This document shows, piece after piece, positions 50,782 to 59,777 of a stretch of 64,000 nucleotides of DNA (position 1 is the first letter of the stretch; each line of letters begins with the position of its first letter). The DNA is from Imtechella halotolerans (GTDB lineage: Bacteria; Bacteroidota; Bacteroidia; Flavobacteriales; Flavobacteriaceae): NCBI RefSeq assembly GCF_028743515.2, contig NZ_CP117969.2:1299001-1363000 (forward strand), given 5' to 3'. The notes beneath the pieces are model-generated. The model did not search any database. It saw only the letters and a program-made list of their open reading frames with translations, and was not told the DNA's origin. A program made the translations under genes and the position numbers.

Positions 50782-52461
50782 ATGAAATACCCTTTGGATA
50801 TAAAAGAAATAATTGGTGTTCTAATATCAAAGAACAAAATCGATTATATTTATCTAAATATTTACATAAGGGAAACTTCTCCATTTGAATTAATTATCCT
50901 AGTTTCAAATAAAAGAGTAAATGATCTGGGTGATTGGGTACCAAAAATCCTTAAGACAATCAAATCATATCCAAACTATGTAGCTAAATTTTATTTCAAC
51001 CACCAAGCAATAGAAAAAATTAAGGAAGGTAACCTATTCATGTTTACATCATGTCAACCTAAAAATCTTGTATATAAAAAAGAAAACACAGATTTCATAC
51101 CAATTCCTGAAAACTTAGATTTCACAAAATGCAAGAAATTGGCATTAGAACAATGTGCACGAGAAGGGCAAAAAGTTGATGAATTTAAACAAGGCTATTA
51201 TCATTTTAAAGAAAAAGGACTATATGAAATTGCATCCTTTATGTTACATCAGTCTATAGAGCTCACATACAGATATTTAGAAATTCTAATTCAAGCTAAA
51301 GACATAAAAACTCACTCAATCCGAATTCACCACTTACAACTTAAAAAAATCACTTCCAATTATACCTGCGTTTTTAATGAAGAAGATGATAATGACATTA
51401 TTTTACTTCAAGCACTAGAAGATATATATCGCTCAACTCGTTATGAAAATGATTTCAAAATAGATCTTAAGGTATTAATTCAATTAGAAGAAAAAATGGA
51501 GTTGTTGCATATAAATGCAATTGAGATTTTTGATCACAGTATTAAGGGCTTTGACAAAAAGAATATTTCAAATTCAATTCAAATACCACAGGGTAAAGTT
51601 TCTTCTACTAAATGCGATATTAAGAAATTGGAAAAGTCAACACCACTTAAGGAAATTGTTAAACATATAACATCAGATATATCAGATCCTATTACAATTT
51701 ACTTGGTTGGACAACGATTCCAATCAATTCAAATTGAAACTTCCCTAAATAATTATGAAATTACAGGTATTCAAAATTATCATTTCAATTTATTACTTGT
51801 TAGCGAAAGAAGTATTAGGGATCTATTAACAACCCTGCAACTTAAAATATGTGAATGTTTGGGGGTTTCCTTATTACTGATGTCATATACCAAGGACCAG
51901 GTTGAAAAGCAACTTAACAATAATAACCCATACTTTCATCATATTTTAAACGCAAAAGAATCATTACTTTATAAAGGAATGGAGACAACTAATTGGAGTT
52001 TTCACAAAAATAAAGGCATTAGTTCAGAAGAAACTATTAAAAAAAGGTTGATTAATTGGTATAACCGAAAAAATAATGCCAATGGTTTTTTTAATGGTGG
52101 TAAAGCTATCGAAAATTCAGAAGAGGTAATTATTAAAGTTCTTTTATTTAACAAAGCATTGAAACAAGCACTTTTAGGATTATTAGAATACCATTTCGAT
52201 TACACACCTTACCAGCAGAACTTAAATTATTTATACAATCTCGTCTGTAATATTTGGTATTTCCCAATTGAAATTTTTCCAACATTCAATAAAGAGGATA
52301 AAAGGATTTTTAATGAATTTACCCAAATACAACAAAATGTTTTTTACAATAGATTATCACATATCGAATGGTATAAAGCTCATAATTATGAATGGAGATG
52401 CGAACTATTTCTTGAGGAATGCTGGAAACTTGTTGAAGACACAATTCCTAAAAAATTATAG
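50782..52461 (+). CDS. Tandem (NTase-like/HEPN-like)2 protein of unknown function
   Basis: The 559-residue protein appears to be an internal duplication. Residues 1-100 and about 290-400 are similar alpha/beta units (FELIILVSNKR...NLVYK versus FNLLLVSERS...SLLYK). Residues 130-245 form a HEPN-like helical domain (YEIASFMLHQSIELTYRYLEIL) and residues 440-555 a second helical domain of similar layout. The NTase-like parts lack the GS..D.D motif and the HEPN parts lack a clean Rx4-6H, so both look degenerate. It is the only plus-strand gene of the defence section and is probably repressed by the divergent XRE protein. A role in defence or as a toxin is inferred. Confidence 0.7.
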   Translation: MKYPLDIKEIIGVLISKNKIDYIYLNIYIRETSPFELIILVSNKRVNDLGDWVPKILKTIKSYPNYVAKFYFNHQAIEKIKEGNLFMFTSCQPKNLVYKKENTDFIPIPENLDFTKCKKLALEQCAREGQKVDEFKQGYYHFKEKGLYEIASFMLHQSIELTYRYLEILIQAKDIKTHSIRIHHLQLKKITSNYTCVFNEEDDNDIILLQALEDIYRSTRYENDFKIDLKVLIQLEEKMELLHINAIEIFDHSIKGFDKKNISNSIQIPQGKVSSTKCDIKKLEKSTPLKEIVKHITSDISDPITIYLVGQRFQSIQIETSLNNYEITGIQNYHFNLLLVSERSIRDLLTTLQLKICECLGVSLLLMSYTKDQVEKQLNNNNPYFHHILNAKESLLYKGMETTNWSFHKNKGISSEETIKKRLINWYNRKNNANGFFNGGKAIENSEEVIIKVLLFNKALKQALLGLLEYHFDYTPYQQNLNYLYNLVCNIWYFPIEIFPTFNKEDKRIFNEFTQIQQNVFYNRLSHIEWYKAHNYEWRCELFLEECWKLVEDTIPKKL

Positions 52462-52865
52462 TTCTCTTAAGAAACTGTACATAACAAGTTAATTCATTGG
52501 AAACTACTCTTGAAGAACTTTAAATTATAGGTAAATGCCACTAAGCAATAAGAGTTCTAATTATCAACTCCACTATAGCTAAGTACAAAATCATCTTCAT
52601 GGAAATTATTACAACCCCGGTTCATAAAATTAGTTAAGTAAAATAATTAGGTATAAAATATCAAACATCAGTACACGGTAACTTTATTAGAAATCCAATT
52701 TCATTACTATGTAAAAAAGAAATTTACTTCTTTGCAAATTTTAATTATAATACATTGGTAAAAAATGCATAAAGATTGTCAATTTGGAATTCATACTTTC
52801 AGAATAACTAAATTGTTTATTTATAGTTAGATAATTATTATTCATAAATAAAAAAATAAAAGATT
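52462..52865. other. Gene-free AT-rich stretch
   Basis: This 404-bp region between the HEPN-type gene and a small lysine-rich gene shows no further frame, repeat or clear hairpin. It marks the switch from defence genes to the mobilization module. Confidence 0.5.
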
Positions 52866-53189
52866 ATGAAACTAAAAAAGAAAAACCTAAAAAAGTTAAA
52901 AAAATCAGCAAAAAACTTATTCGTTACACTGCATCCCTTAGAAAATGAAAAAAATAGATTTAAAGCTTCTTTTGTTGAATTTAAAGGTTATTTAGATTTA
53001 TTTATTACTATTGAGTCATTGATAAATGTGTGCATAATTGCTACTCAAAATAGTAAATATTGTCTAAATAATTCAGGTAATGACATTGGAAAATCTCTGG
53101 AATTAGTTAGACAACTTTTACCTATAGAAGAGGGGGAACATTTGGATAATTTTTACAAATTAATTTCGAAAAAGCCAGGAACTGTATAG
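52866..53189 (+). CDS. Small lysine-rich hypothetical protein
   Basis: The 107-residue protein has a very basic start (KLKKKNLKKLKKSAK), then a hydrophobic helix (YLDLFITIESLINVCIIAT, about 42-60) and an acidic end. I do not recognise it. Its last 68 bp overlap the end of the convergent mobilization gene. It could be a small membrane or nucleic-acid-associated protein, or not be expressed; length and leader composition make a real gene somewhat likely. Confidence 0.45.
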   Translation: MKLKKKNLKKLKKSAKNLFVTLHPLENEKNRFKASFVEFKGYLDLFITIESLINVCIIATQNSKYCLNNSGNDIGKSLELVRQLLPIEEGEHLDNFYKLISKKPGTV

Positions 53190-53598
53190 TAGAAATCTCG
53201 ACATCTGAATTAACTATGGTCATGGTATCAAATAAAACGACCAGTTCCGTATTGCAGATATTGCTAAGTTTTTCTAAAGCTACTCTAGTTCTGTACGCAT
53301 AATGCAATGAGAAAGCTGAAATAATTATAGCTACAATAAAGGTAATTACTGCCCATTTAGGATAAACTCCGGCTTTTTGGAACAAAATTTCCATCCTTAA
53401 ATAAAACCGTTCCTGATATTCCCGTTGCTTTGCCAGCTCACTATTATATTCCTTTAATTCTGCTTTGAGTTCCTTAAGATCAATGGATACTTTTAAATCT
53501 TTGATTCGATCGTTAATTACTTCTAGCCTATTAACATCACCTCGGAATGTTTCCATTTCTGAAGTCAGTAACTCCATATACTCTTTAATTTTTGTCAT
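53122..53598 (-). CDS. Coiled-coil membrane protein of the mobilization operon
   Basis: The 158-residue protein has a long N-terminal coiled coil (about 5-70, with DLKELKAELKEYNSELAKQRE), one transmembrane helix (about 80-100, WAVITFIVAIIISAFSL) and a C-terminal tail with cysteines. It follows the relaxase gene by 14 bp. Similar small proteins often accompany Bacteroidetes mobilization genes. It may tether the relaxosome to the membrane, but this is inference. Confidence 0.7.
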   Translation of the reverse strand: MTKIKEYMELLTSEMETFRGDVNRLEVINDRIKDLKVSIDLKELKAELKEYNSELAKQREYQERFYLRMEILFQKAGVYPKWAVITFIVAIIISAFSLHYAYRTRVALEKLSNICNTELVVLFDTMTIVNSDVEISTIQFLAFSKLICKNYPNVPPLL

Positions 53599-53612
53599 AG
53601 TCCTGTAGAATT

Positions 53613-54482
53613 TTAAATACCAATGCCTGCACCAGCATTTATTGAATGTTGTATAACCCTGTTCGCAATTTTCTTCACTATGCTAAGTGCCATTCTTGGA
53701 GCAACTGGAATAGCTTTATCTAAAATCTTAACTGGAGCAATATTATTTATATTATTTTTGGAATGACCATAAAGTTTTTGTCCGATATTACTACCGGACA
53801 TGCTTCGATGTACTTCACTTCCTTTTAAATTATAACCATCCAATTCAAACCGAAACCCCTGAAGGCTTCCCGACTTATTAATACTTGGAATTACATTAAC
53901 TCCATTAGTTTCCATTGCCTTCATGTAATCTTCAAAATTCCTTGGAGAAAACTGTTTTAGACTCAATTCATGTCTTCGTTTAATTTCCAGCCGGACATCT
54001 TTCAATAAAAACTCCTTTTCCATCTGAACCTGCTTTACTGTTGTCAGCTCTAACTGTTCTGCTACTTTCTCTGCAGCATGCTGACTTCGTTTTCCAATAA
54101 AGCTATCTTTATAAGCATTCCCTCTAAAGTCAATACGGTTTACGTATAAATGAATATGGGTATGCTCTTTGTCCCTGTGGACAAAGGCAATCGCTTGCCT
54201 ATCCCCTAGTTTCATTTGCTCTATAAATTTCCGACAAATCTCATTAAATCCTTTGCTATGTATACGTTGGCCATCATTAACGGTTGGGCTAAGAACGAAG
54301 GAAAGTGTATTCTTTTGGCAATGGTAATTCTGCTCTTGGATCATTCGAAATTCTCTAGACACTTCTTCGGGATTATTACCAATTAATTCCTGTTTAAAGA
54401 TAACCTCTGCGTCCTTTTCCTGATTCCAACCGTAAAGCATTGAAGCTCGAGTATGAGCAATGGCCTTTCCTTTTCCTATCAT
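53613..54482 (-). CDS. Relaxase/mobilization nuclease (MobB-type)
   Basis: The 289-residue VirD2-like relaxase has a candidate catalytic tyrosine near the N-terminus (Tyr17, MLYGWN) and the metal-binding motif HTHIHLYVN (107-115). It nicks oriT and leads the transferred strand. The start overlaps the MobC-like gene by 4 bp. The protein is shorter than plasmid relaxases but normal for Bacteroidetes mobilizable transposons. No coupling protein or type IV secretion genes are in the island. Confidence 0.9.
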   Translation of the reverse strand: MIGKGKAIAHTRASMLYGWNQEKDAEVIFKQELIGNNPEEVSREFRMIQEQNYHCQKNTLSFVLSPTVNDGQRIHSKGFNEICRKFIEQMKLGDRQAIAFVHRDKEHTHIHLYVNRIDFRGNAYKDSFIGKRSQHAAEKVAEQLELTTVKQVQMEKEFLLKDVRLEIKRRHELSLKQFSPRNFEDYMKAMETNGVNVIPSINKSGSLQGFRFELDGYNLKGSEVHRSMSGSNIGQKLYGHSKNNINNIAPVKILDKAIPVAPRMALSIVKKIANRVIQHSINAGAGIGI

Positions 54483-55009
54483 GGTGTTAGCTTTTGAAGA
54501 TGCGTTTTTATCTCCTCTGCCAATCCATATACTTTTTCCGTAAGTTTAGGGTTCCGTTTTCTGTACATATTACCAATAGACTTAAAATTATTATGGAATC
54601 TCACCAAAGTCTTATAAATTTCAATTTCATCCTCTGTTAAGCGCTCTGTTATCTTTTTTTCAAAGGCTACTCTTCTGAAGTATTCACTTAGGGTTAACCC
54701 CGAATTCTTCGCTCTGTTTATCAAAAGTTTCTTTTCCATGACTGTACACCGGAATTTCACCAACTCAGTTTTTCCTTTATTCATACTTCGTCTCTCATTG
54801 CGACCATCGGGAGCAATCGAGATTGTGTCCACAGACACACATCTCGAATTCGTTTCCAACGAATCTTCCTTTCCTAACTGAATCGCTATAGAATCCATTT
54901 CGTTGAGAAGTTCAGAAGATATCTTTATTTTGTCTTTGGATTCCATTTCCTTTCGCTCTACCCATTTGGACTTGCCTTCCTGAAATTCATTAAAAGTTTC
55001 TATACTCAT
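54479..55009 (-). CDS. MobC-like relaxosome accessory protein
   Basis: The 176-residue protein has a variable N-terminus, a ribbon-helix-helix region (KFRCTVMEKKLLINRAKNSG, then LTLSEYFRRVAF, about 85-120) and a helical tail, typical of MobC proteins that bind near oriT and help the relaxase. Four-base overlaps join it to the relaxase gene downstream and the Toprim gene upstream. Confidence 0.85.
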   Translation of the reverse strand: MSIETFNEFQEGKSKWVERKEMESKDKIKISSELLNEMDSIAIQLGKEDSLETNSRCVSVDTISIAPDGRNERRSMNKGKTELVKFRCTVMEKKLLINRAKNSGLTLSEYFRRVAFEKKITERLTEDEIEIYKTLVRFHNNFKSIGNMYRKRNPKLTEKVYGLAEEIKTHLQKLTP

Positions 55010-55851
55010 GATATTAATTTTTCGTTGGCATCCTTATATCCTTTATAAACTGCCCTGCAATCAATGGCTTGAGAATGAATTTTCAATAAATATTCAGTGG
55101 CCTTACTTCCAGAATCATCATAGTCCAAATAGAGCTTGATTGTTTTATAGCTCTTTAAATAAGAGCTAATGTTTCTAGTAAATGCCAATGAATTAAGGAT
55201 CATTAGATCATATCCTTCTAAACTTTCATTTAGTAAACTTTCCAATGAAAGTAGATCGAACATCCCTTCAGTTACAATTAGGTGATCACTGCCTTGAGGA
55301 ATAAGACTAAAGGTTTTTGGTGATGTCGATGATTTGAAATACTTATTCCGAAGCTCCCAACCTCCTAAATGGTTCTCTAAACCGATTGCAAAAAATGTTT
55401 TTCCATTATGATTATACCAAACTTCCTTGCAATAATTTTGAGCAAAAGAGACTAGTATTTTTCTTGATTTCAAAAAGTTTATAAGAAAAAGATGTTGAAT
55501 GGTAAGTATTTTGAGAATTTCTATTTTCCCAGTTCTCTGTTTTAAAATTGTTTGCTGGTGAAATGAAAAATTAGGTATACCTCCAGATAGAAAGATTAAT
55601 GCGTCCTTTACTGAACAATGTTTTAATTTGACAACTAAATCTATCACATTACCTCCTTCAAAAGATCCAAAGTCTATCCAATAATTTTCTTTTAAAGAGA
55701 CTTTCAAAGAGGCTTGGGTTTCTGACCTAAAAGGACTTAGAAACCAAGCTTCTTTTTCCGATTTACGTTTGGGAAAGTGCCCTAGTTTTGCAAGTGTTAG
55801 CACTATGCAAATACTACGGGCTTTTTCACAATTCAATATTTCTTTTTTCAT
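55006..55851 (-). CDS. Toprim-domain DnaG-like primase protein
   Basis: From the chosen start (Met at 55851) the 281-residue protein has an N-terminal zinc-finger-like region related to DnaG CHC2 domains (WFLSPFRSETQASLKV, then WIDFGSFEGGNVIDLVVKL). A C-terminal Toprim fold follows, with VTEGMFDLLSLE and LYLDYDDSGSKA carrying the acidic residues. The frame is open to 55917, but the shorter start fits the family better (MKKEILNCEKARSI). It is probably involved in element replication or priming of the transferred strand and overlaps MobC by 4 bp. Confidence 0.82.
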   Translation of the reverse strand: MKKEILNCEKARSICIVLTLAKLGHFPKRKSEKEAWFLSPFRSETQASLKVSLKENYWIDFGSFEGGNVIDLVVKLKHCSVKDALIFLSGGIPNFSFHQQTILKQRTGKIEILKILTIQHLFLINFLKSRKILVSFAQNYCKEVWYNHNGKTFFAIGLENHLGGWELRNKYFKSSTSPKTFSLIPQGSDHLIVTEGMFDLLSLESLLNESLEGYDLMILNSLAFTRNISSYLKSYKTIKLYLDYDDSGSKATEYLLKIHSQAIDCRAVYKGYKDANEKLIS

Positions 55852-55931
55852 GAGCCAAATTGTTTTATTCAAAATTTTGATGTTTTGATGAAATTCCTCT
55901 AAAATGACAATATTCATAATGGTTTACAGAG

Positions 55932-56026
55932 CATCGTTTTTTTCATCAATTCATCGTTCCTTACTATTCCTAATTCATCCAGTCATCGTTTTATATTTTG
56001 ATGACCAGATGATGATAAGATGATGA
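55932..56026. repeat. CATC/GATG-rich dyad, candidate origin (oriT or replication)
   Basis: Five CATC motifs stand in the left part (55932-55987) and five GATG motifs in the right part (56000-56026), forming a loose large dyad between the helicase and Toprim genes. Such clustered short repeats are typical of replication or transfer origins; the exact function is unknown. Confidence 0.4.
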
Positions 56027-56058
56027 CAGCTTTAACAAATATCCTTATTGGGATAATT

Positions 56059-57264
56059 TCAATCCATCATCAATTCATCGAAATTTTCCAATAAAAAGGA
56101 TTTTTCAACTGTAAAATAACGTCCCTTGGCATCCACCAAATGCATGGAGGCATCTTGCCATATAACAAGCTTTTGATAACTCAGAGAGTTGTCCTTGTTT
56201 TCAAGTCTCCAATCCTTTTTCAGCAATCTTCTAAGCTGGGTTAAATCTGTCTTAATTCGGGTTCTGTTTAATAGCTGTAATGCGTCTAATGGACAAAGGT
56301 GAACTTCATTGCTATCGAACTGTTCCATAGCTCCTAATAAAATGGTAGCCAGCTCCCGTTCAACACGGTTTCTATTGTTTTGAACCAGTCTATGTAAAGC
56401 ATTGGTTTTAATTTGTTTGGGTGTAAACCACATTCTTGTAGCATGAGGGGTAGACAACTTACGCTCTCTTAGGAAAAAAAGGAAAGCTGGGATTTCCGAT
56501 ATCAATTGTTCAAGAAAGTTTGTACTTTCTTTTTTAACTGTTGGTATTTTCAATACCCAAAACCGAGTCTCATTACCATCAATCTTGATAAAATTATCTT
56601 CATTATTACTACATAGAATGAACTTTCCAAAAAATTCAACCTCCCTTTTATCTTTACCCTTTGCCTCCAGCTTGTTAAAATTGGTTGTACTAAGATATTT
56701 GATTCGTTCAGTCAATTCTTCCTTGTTAAACAACACTTCATCTATGCAGATGAGTAGCTTATTTGCCCAATCAGCATTGAATTGACTACTGAAGCTATCG
56801 TTAGTAAGATAGGTCAGGTTGTTTTCGAAGATGGCTTTCAACCATTTAATAAAGGTACTCTTGCCAGTTGAACGTTCCTTGGAGACTAGACATAGAATAG
56901 GTAAAACTTGTATAGGATTTTTATAAAGTAGCTGAAGATAATCCAATCCCAGTTCAAAATGTCCTCCAAAAATGTGTTTAATAAAGGCCAATGAGACATG
57001 ACATTTTCCTTCTTTGGGGATGGCCTGTAAAGGAGAATAAGTATTGTAAAATCCTTGATATTCCTTCCTAAAATCAATGTGACTTGGGATACAGGTAAAT
57101 CCATCATATTTTGGCACTTTACTTAAGTAATCCTTCCCGTGGTCTTGTCTAATGGTTTCAATATTCCAGTATACAAGAATCTCGTTAAAATGCCCTGCTA
57201 TTGTCGGGGCCTGCACTAATTTATAATATGATGTGCCAACCCTTAAATATGGTACGTTACTCAT
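56059..57264 (-). CDS. Primase-helicase family protein (DUF5906/SF3-type)
   Basis: The 401-residue protein has an SF3/P4-type helicase core with Walker A SKERSTGKST (about 128-137), Walker B LLICIDEV (about 170-177) and the motif C region FILCSNNEDNF (about 211-221). Bacteroidetes mobilizable elements carry this protein next to their mobilization genes, where it probably unwinds an element origin. It lies after the excisionase-like gene and before the CATC/GATG repeat region and Toprim gene. Confidence 0.85.
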   Translation of the reverse strand: MSNVPYLRVGTSYYKLVQAPTIAGHFNEILVYWNIETIRQDHGKDYLSKVPKYDGFTCIPSHIDFRKEYQGFYNTYSPLQAIPKEGKCHVSLAFIKHIFGGHFELGLDYLQLLYKNPIQVLPILCLVSKERSTGKSTFIKWLKAIFENNLTYLTNDSFSSQFNADWANKLLICIDEVLFNKEELTERIKYLSTTNFNKLEAKGKDKREVEFFGKFILCSNNEDNFIKIDGNETRFWVLKIPTVKKESTNFLEQLISEIPAFLFFLRERKLSTPHATRMWFTPKQIKTNALHRLVQNNRNRVERELATILLGAMEQFDSNEVHLCPLDALQLLNRTRIKTDLTQLRRLLKKDWRLENKDNSLSYQKLVIWQDASMHLVDAKGRYFTVEKSFLLENFDELMMD

Positions 57265-57338
57265 AATTAAGTTGATTTACGGACTATATTAAAATACAGC
57301 CTAATGAGATAAATATCAATAGAGCTAAAAGAGATAGC

Positions 57339-57620
57339 CTATCCTTTTTTAAAGACATGATCTAGCGCTTGTTTTTTGATCTCACTCTTAGATTTACGAC
57401 TATTCTTTAAAAGCCATTCATTTAGGAGATCGATGTCGAAAAATATCATTTTTCCGTTTGGTTTACTATGGGGAATAATTCCAGCTGCAGTTAGCTTATA
57501 TAAATAGCTTCTCGATATACCAGAATAATCACAAGCCTCCTCAAGGGTAAGTACTTTCTTAGAGCCCAATAAGAGATTCTCAATTCTATCGAGTTTCTCT
57601 TCTAATTTAATTTGGTCCAT
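57339..57620 (-). CDS. Excisionase-like HTH_17 protein
   Basis: The 93-residue protein is a MerR-like winged HTH of the AlpA/Xis type: LTLEEACDYSGISRSYLYKL, then KPNGKMIFFDIDLLNEWLL. In integrative elements such proteins steer the integrase toward excision or regulate the replication genes. It lies between the integrase and helicase genes on the same strand. Confidence 0.85.
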   Translation of the reverse strand: MDQIKLEEKLDRIENLLLGSKKVLTLEEACDYSGISRSYLYKLTAAGIIPHSKPNGKMIFFDIDLLNEWLLKNSRKSKSEIKKQALDHVFKKG

Positions 57621-57988
57621 TTTATCTGATTTAAAGATTAATAATGAACAAAGCGCTTTGTTTCTTTTGGTAGAATTCTAGTAATAAAAGTATAGAGTAA
57701 GATGATATGAAACGGCAAACGCTCAAATAACTTATTCACAAATATTTGATTAACAGTAATTTAAACCAAATGATGCCAAATAAAATAAAAACTCAATGCA
57801 AAAATTTTTTTTAATGTTATTTGCTATCATATGATATCAATCCTTATCTACAAAAAATGAGGAAATTTTCAAGTTTTTCAAGTTATCAACAATAGAATTA
57901 AAAGATTTCAGCGCACATTAGGATTTTAACAGGCTATATAGCCAAATTATTGGAAGTCTTAATGATAAGGATAAGTAGATAAGGACTA
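57621..57988. other. Integrase-excisionase intergenic region with TCCTTATC repeats
   Basis: This 368-bp gene-free stretch contains TCCTTATCTAC (57841-57851) and its inverse GTAGATAAGGA (57975-57985). A third GATAAGGA copy lies at 57964-57971. They end just before the integrase stop and may be binding sites of the excisionase-like protein. Confidence 0.45.
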
Positions 57989-59242
57989 TTATTGATTTAT
58001 AGATTCCTTTGTATCCTTTTGTTCTTCGAAGGCGGACATTTTCAATCTTAATGCATTCATATCTTCACTTACTTTTTTATCAAGGATTTTAGCATAATGC
58101 TGAGTAGTTCTCAAAGACTTATGTCCAAGCATTTTGCTTACTGATTCTATAGGAACTCCATTAGTAAGTGTAACTGTAGTAGCAAATGTATGACGTGCTA
58201 GGTGAAAAGTTAGATTCTTTTTAATACCACATAGATCAGCTATTTCCTTAAGGTAAGAATTCATTTTTTGATTGCTTAAAACAGGTAGCAACAATTCCGA
58301 ATTACAGGATTCTCCAGACTCTTTATATTTATCTATTATAGCTTGGGGAATTGACAGAATAGGAATATTACTTCTTATATCTGTCTTTGTTCTTTTTGTC
58401 TTAATCCAATTTTGTCCATCTATACCAATCACCAAATCATTTTTAGTAAGTTTTTTAACATCAGCATATGCTAAACCAGTAAAACAACTAAATATAAATA
58501 TATCCTTAACCTGATTTAATCGATCTGAAGAGAATTCTTTATTTATAATTCTTTGTATTTCTTCTTTGGTTAGGTATTCCCTATCAACAATTTTTAATTT
58601 CGGTTTCCAATTCAAAAAAGGATCACTACTAATCCAATCATTGGCAAGTGCAATACGAACAATCTTTTTAAAATTAGTGATATACTTCACAGCAGAATTA
58701 TGGGCACAATTTCTATCAGTCTTAAGATAATACTCAAACCCTGTAATGAATTTATGATTTACATCTTTTACAGGAATATCCTTTACCTTATAATCCTTCA
58801 AAATATAATCAGAAACATGCTTCTTGGCTGTACTATATCGTTCCAATGTTCCGGCAGCAAAATCCTTCCCTACCAATTCACTTACTTCTTCATTATGTTT
58901 TTGAAAGATTTCAAGAAGCATTTTATGCTTACTATCATTTCCTAAGTAAATCCTTTTAATTTTATCAGCAGTAATCAAAGCCTTATTTTCAGAAAGTTGG
59001 GCCTGAATAATGTTAAGCCTATTCTCAATGGAGATCATGTACTTATTTAGTTCAAATGCATCTTGAGTCTTTCCCATTACCTTACCAGTCCCAGGATTCC
59101 ATTTTTCAATTAAAACTTTACGTTTTATACTAAATTCACTTCTTTTACCATTGACCGTGATTCTAGCATAAATCGGCACTTTACCATTTTTATCAATGTC
59201 ATTACCGCGTGGATAAAATAGAATAGAGAAAGTATTATTCAT
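57989..59242 (-). CDS. int: Tyrosine integrase of the island
   Basis: The 417-residue recombinase has an N-terminal arm-binding domain (Arm-DNA-bind_5-like, about 5-90), a SAM-like core-binding domain (about 110-210) and a catalytic domain with HLARHTFATT (Arg and His, about 340-349), LGHKSLRTTQHY and the nucleophile Tyr383. The usual CTGLR motif reads CFTGLAYAD, as in many Bacteroidetes integrases. It is adjacent to tRNA-Ser and is expected to recombine the 15-bp att repeats. A CGGTGCGTA repeat touches its start codon. Confidence 0.93.
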   Translation of the reverse strand: MNNTFSILFYPRGNDIDKNGKVPIYARITVNGKRSEFSIKRKVLIEKWNPGTGKVMGKTQDAFELNKYMISIENRLNIIQAQLSENKALITADKIKRIYLGNDSKHKMLLEIFQKHNEEVSELVGKDFAAGTLERYSTAKKHVSDYILKDYKVKDIPVKDVNHKFITGFEYYLKTDRNCAHNSAVKYITNFKKIVRIALANDWISSDPFLNWKPKLKIVDREYLTKEEIQRIINKEFSSDRLNQVKDIFIFSCFTGLAYADVKKLTKNDLVIGIDGQNWIKTKRTKTDIRSNIPILSIPQAIIDKYKESGESCNSELLLPVLSNQKMNSYLKEIADLCGIKKNLTFHLARHTFATTVTLTNGVPIESVSKMLGHKSLRTTQHYAKILDKKVSEDMNALRLKMSAFEEQKDTKESINQ

Positions 59243-59381
59243 CGGTGCGTATTTTTTATTACCACTAAAGGTACTAAAAATACTTACAACAACTCTTTTA
59301 GCAAATTTATAACTTATTAATTAACAGTAATTAAGACTTTATTCGGTGCGTAAATATATTATAAAAAAGTACGCACCGAAT
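59243..59381. promoter_or_regulatory. Integrase arm-type repeats near tRNA-Ser
   Basis: CGGTGCGTA occurs at 59243-59251, ATTCGGTGCGTA at 59341-59352, and its inverse TACGCACCGAAT at 59370-59381. The same motif lies near the distal att at 36214. The first site abuts the int start, so binding could also repress int. Confidence 0.6.
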
Positions 59382-59435
59382 CCCGCTCATTTAATTTGAT
59401 ATTAGATGATATTATTTGATACCAAATAAAATCTA

Positions 59436-59468
59436 AAAAGCCCGTAAACTTAATGTTTACGGGCTTTT
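59436..59468. terminator. Strong hairpin terminator inside the island end
   Basis: A 14-bp perfect stem (59436-59449 with 59455-59468) surrounds TTAAT and is flanked by A and T runs. It sits between int and the tRNA 3' end and now terminates tRNA-Ser; the island brought it in. Confidence 0.9.
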
Positions 59469-59488
59469 ATTGGGTTTTTATGCATTCC

Positions 59489-59503
59489 CAGCGGAGAAAG
59501 AGG
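59489..59503. repeat. att site, tRNA-proximal copy
   Basis: CAGCGGAGAAAGAGG includes the last bases of tRNA-Ser (discriminator G at 59492, minus strand) and is identical to the copy at 36138-36152. Integration rebuilt the tRNA 3' end. Confidence 0.85.
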
Positions 59504-59576
59504 GATTCGAACCCCCGGACCTGTTACAGTCAACAGTTTTCAAGACTGCCGCATTCGACCACTCTGCCATTTCTCC
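59492..59576 (-). tRNA. tRNA-Ser(UGA)
   Basis: This 85-nt class II tRNA has acceptor stem GGAGAAA/TTTCTCC and discriminator G. The anticodon TGA lies at 59540-59542 (minus strand) in the loop CTTGAAA. A long variable arm and the T-loop GGTTCGAATCC are present. CCA is not encoded. It is the integration site of the defence island. Confidence 0.96.
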
Positions 59577-59777
59577 AGTAAAGACTACCCTTTCGGTTAG
59601 CGAGTGCAAATATAAAAAGCTTTTTTAATTTTCAAATCCATTTTTATAAAAATATTTCAATAAAAACACATTTTATTTCCAACTCACACAAAATCAACAC
59701 TAACAATTTTTAATTTTTTTTCTTCAAACTAGTTTCTCCTCATTAAATAGTACCTTCGCATATTAAACAATACCCTT

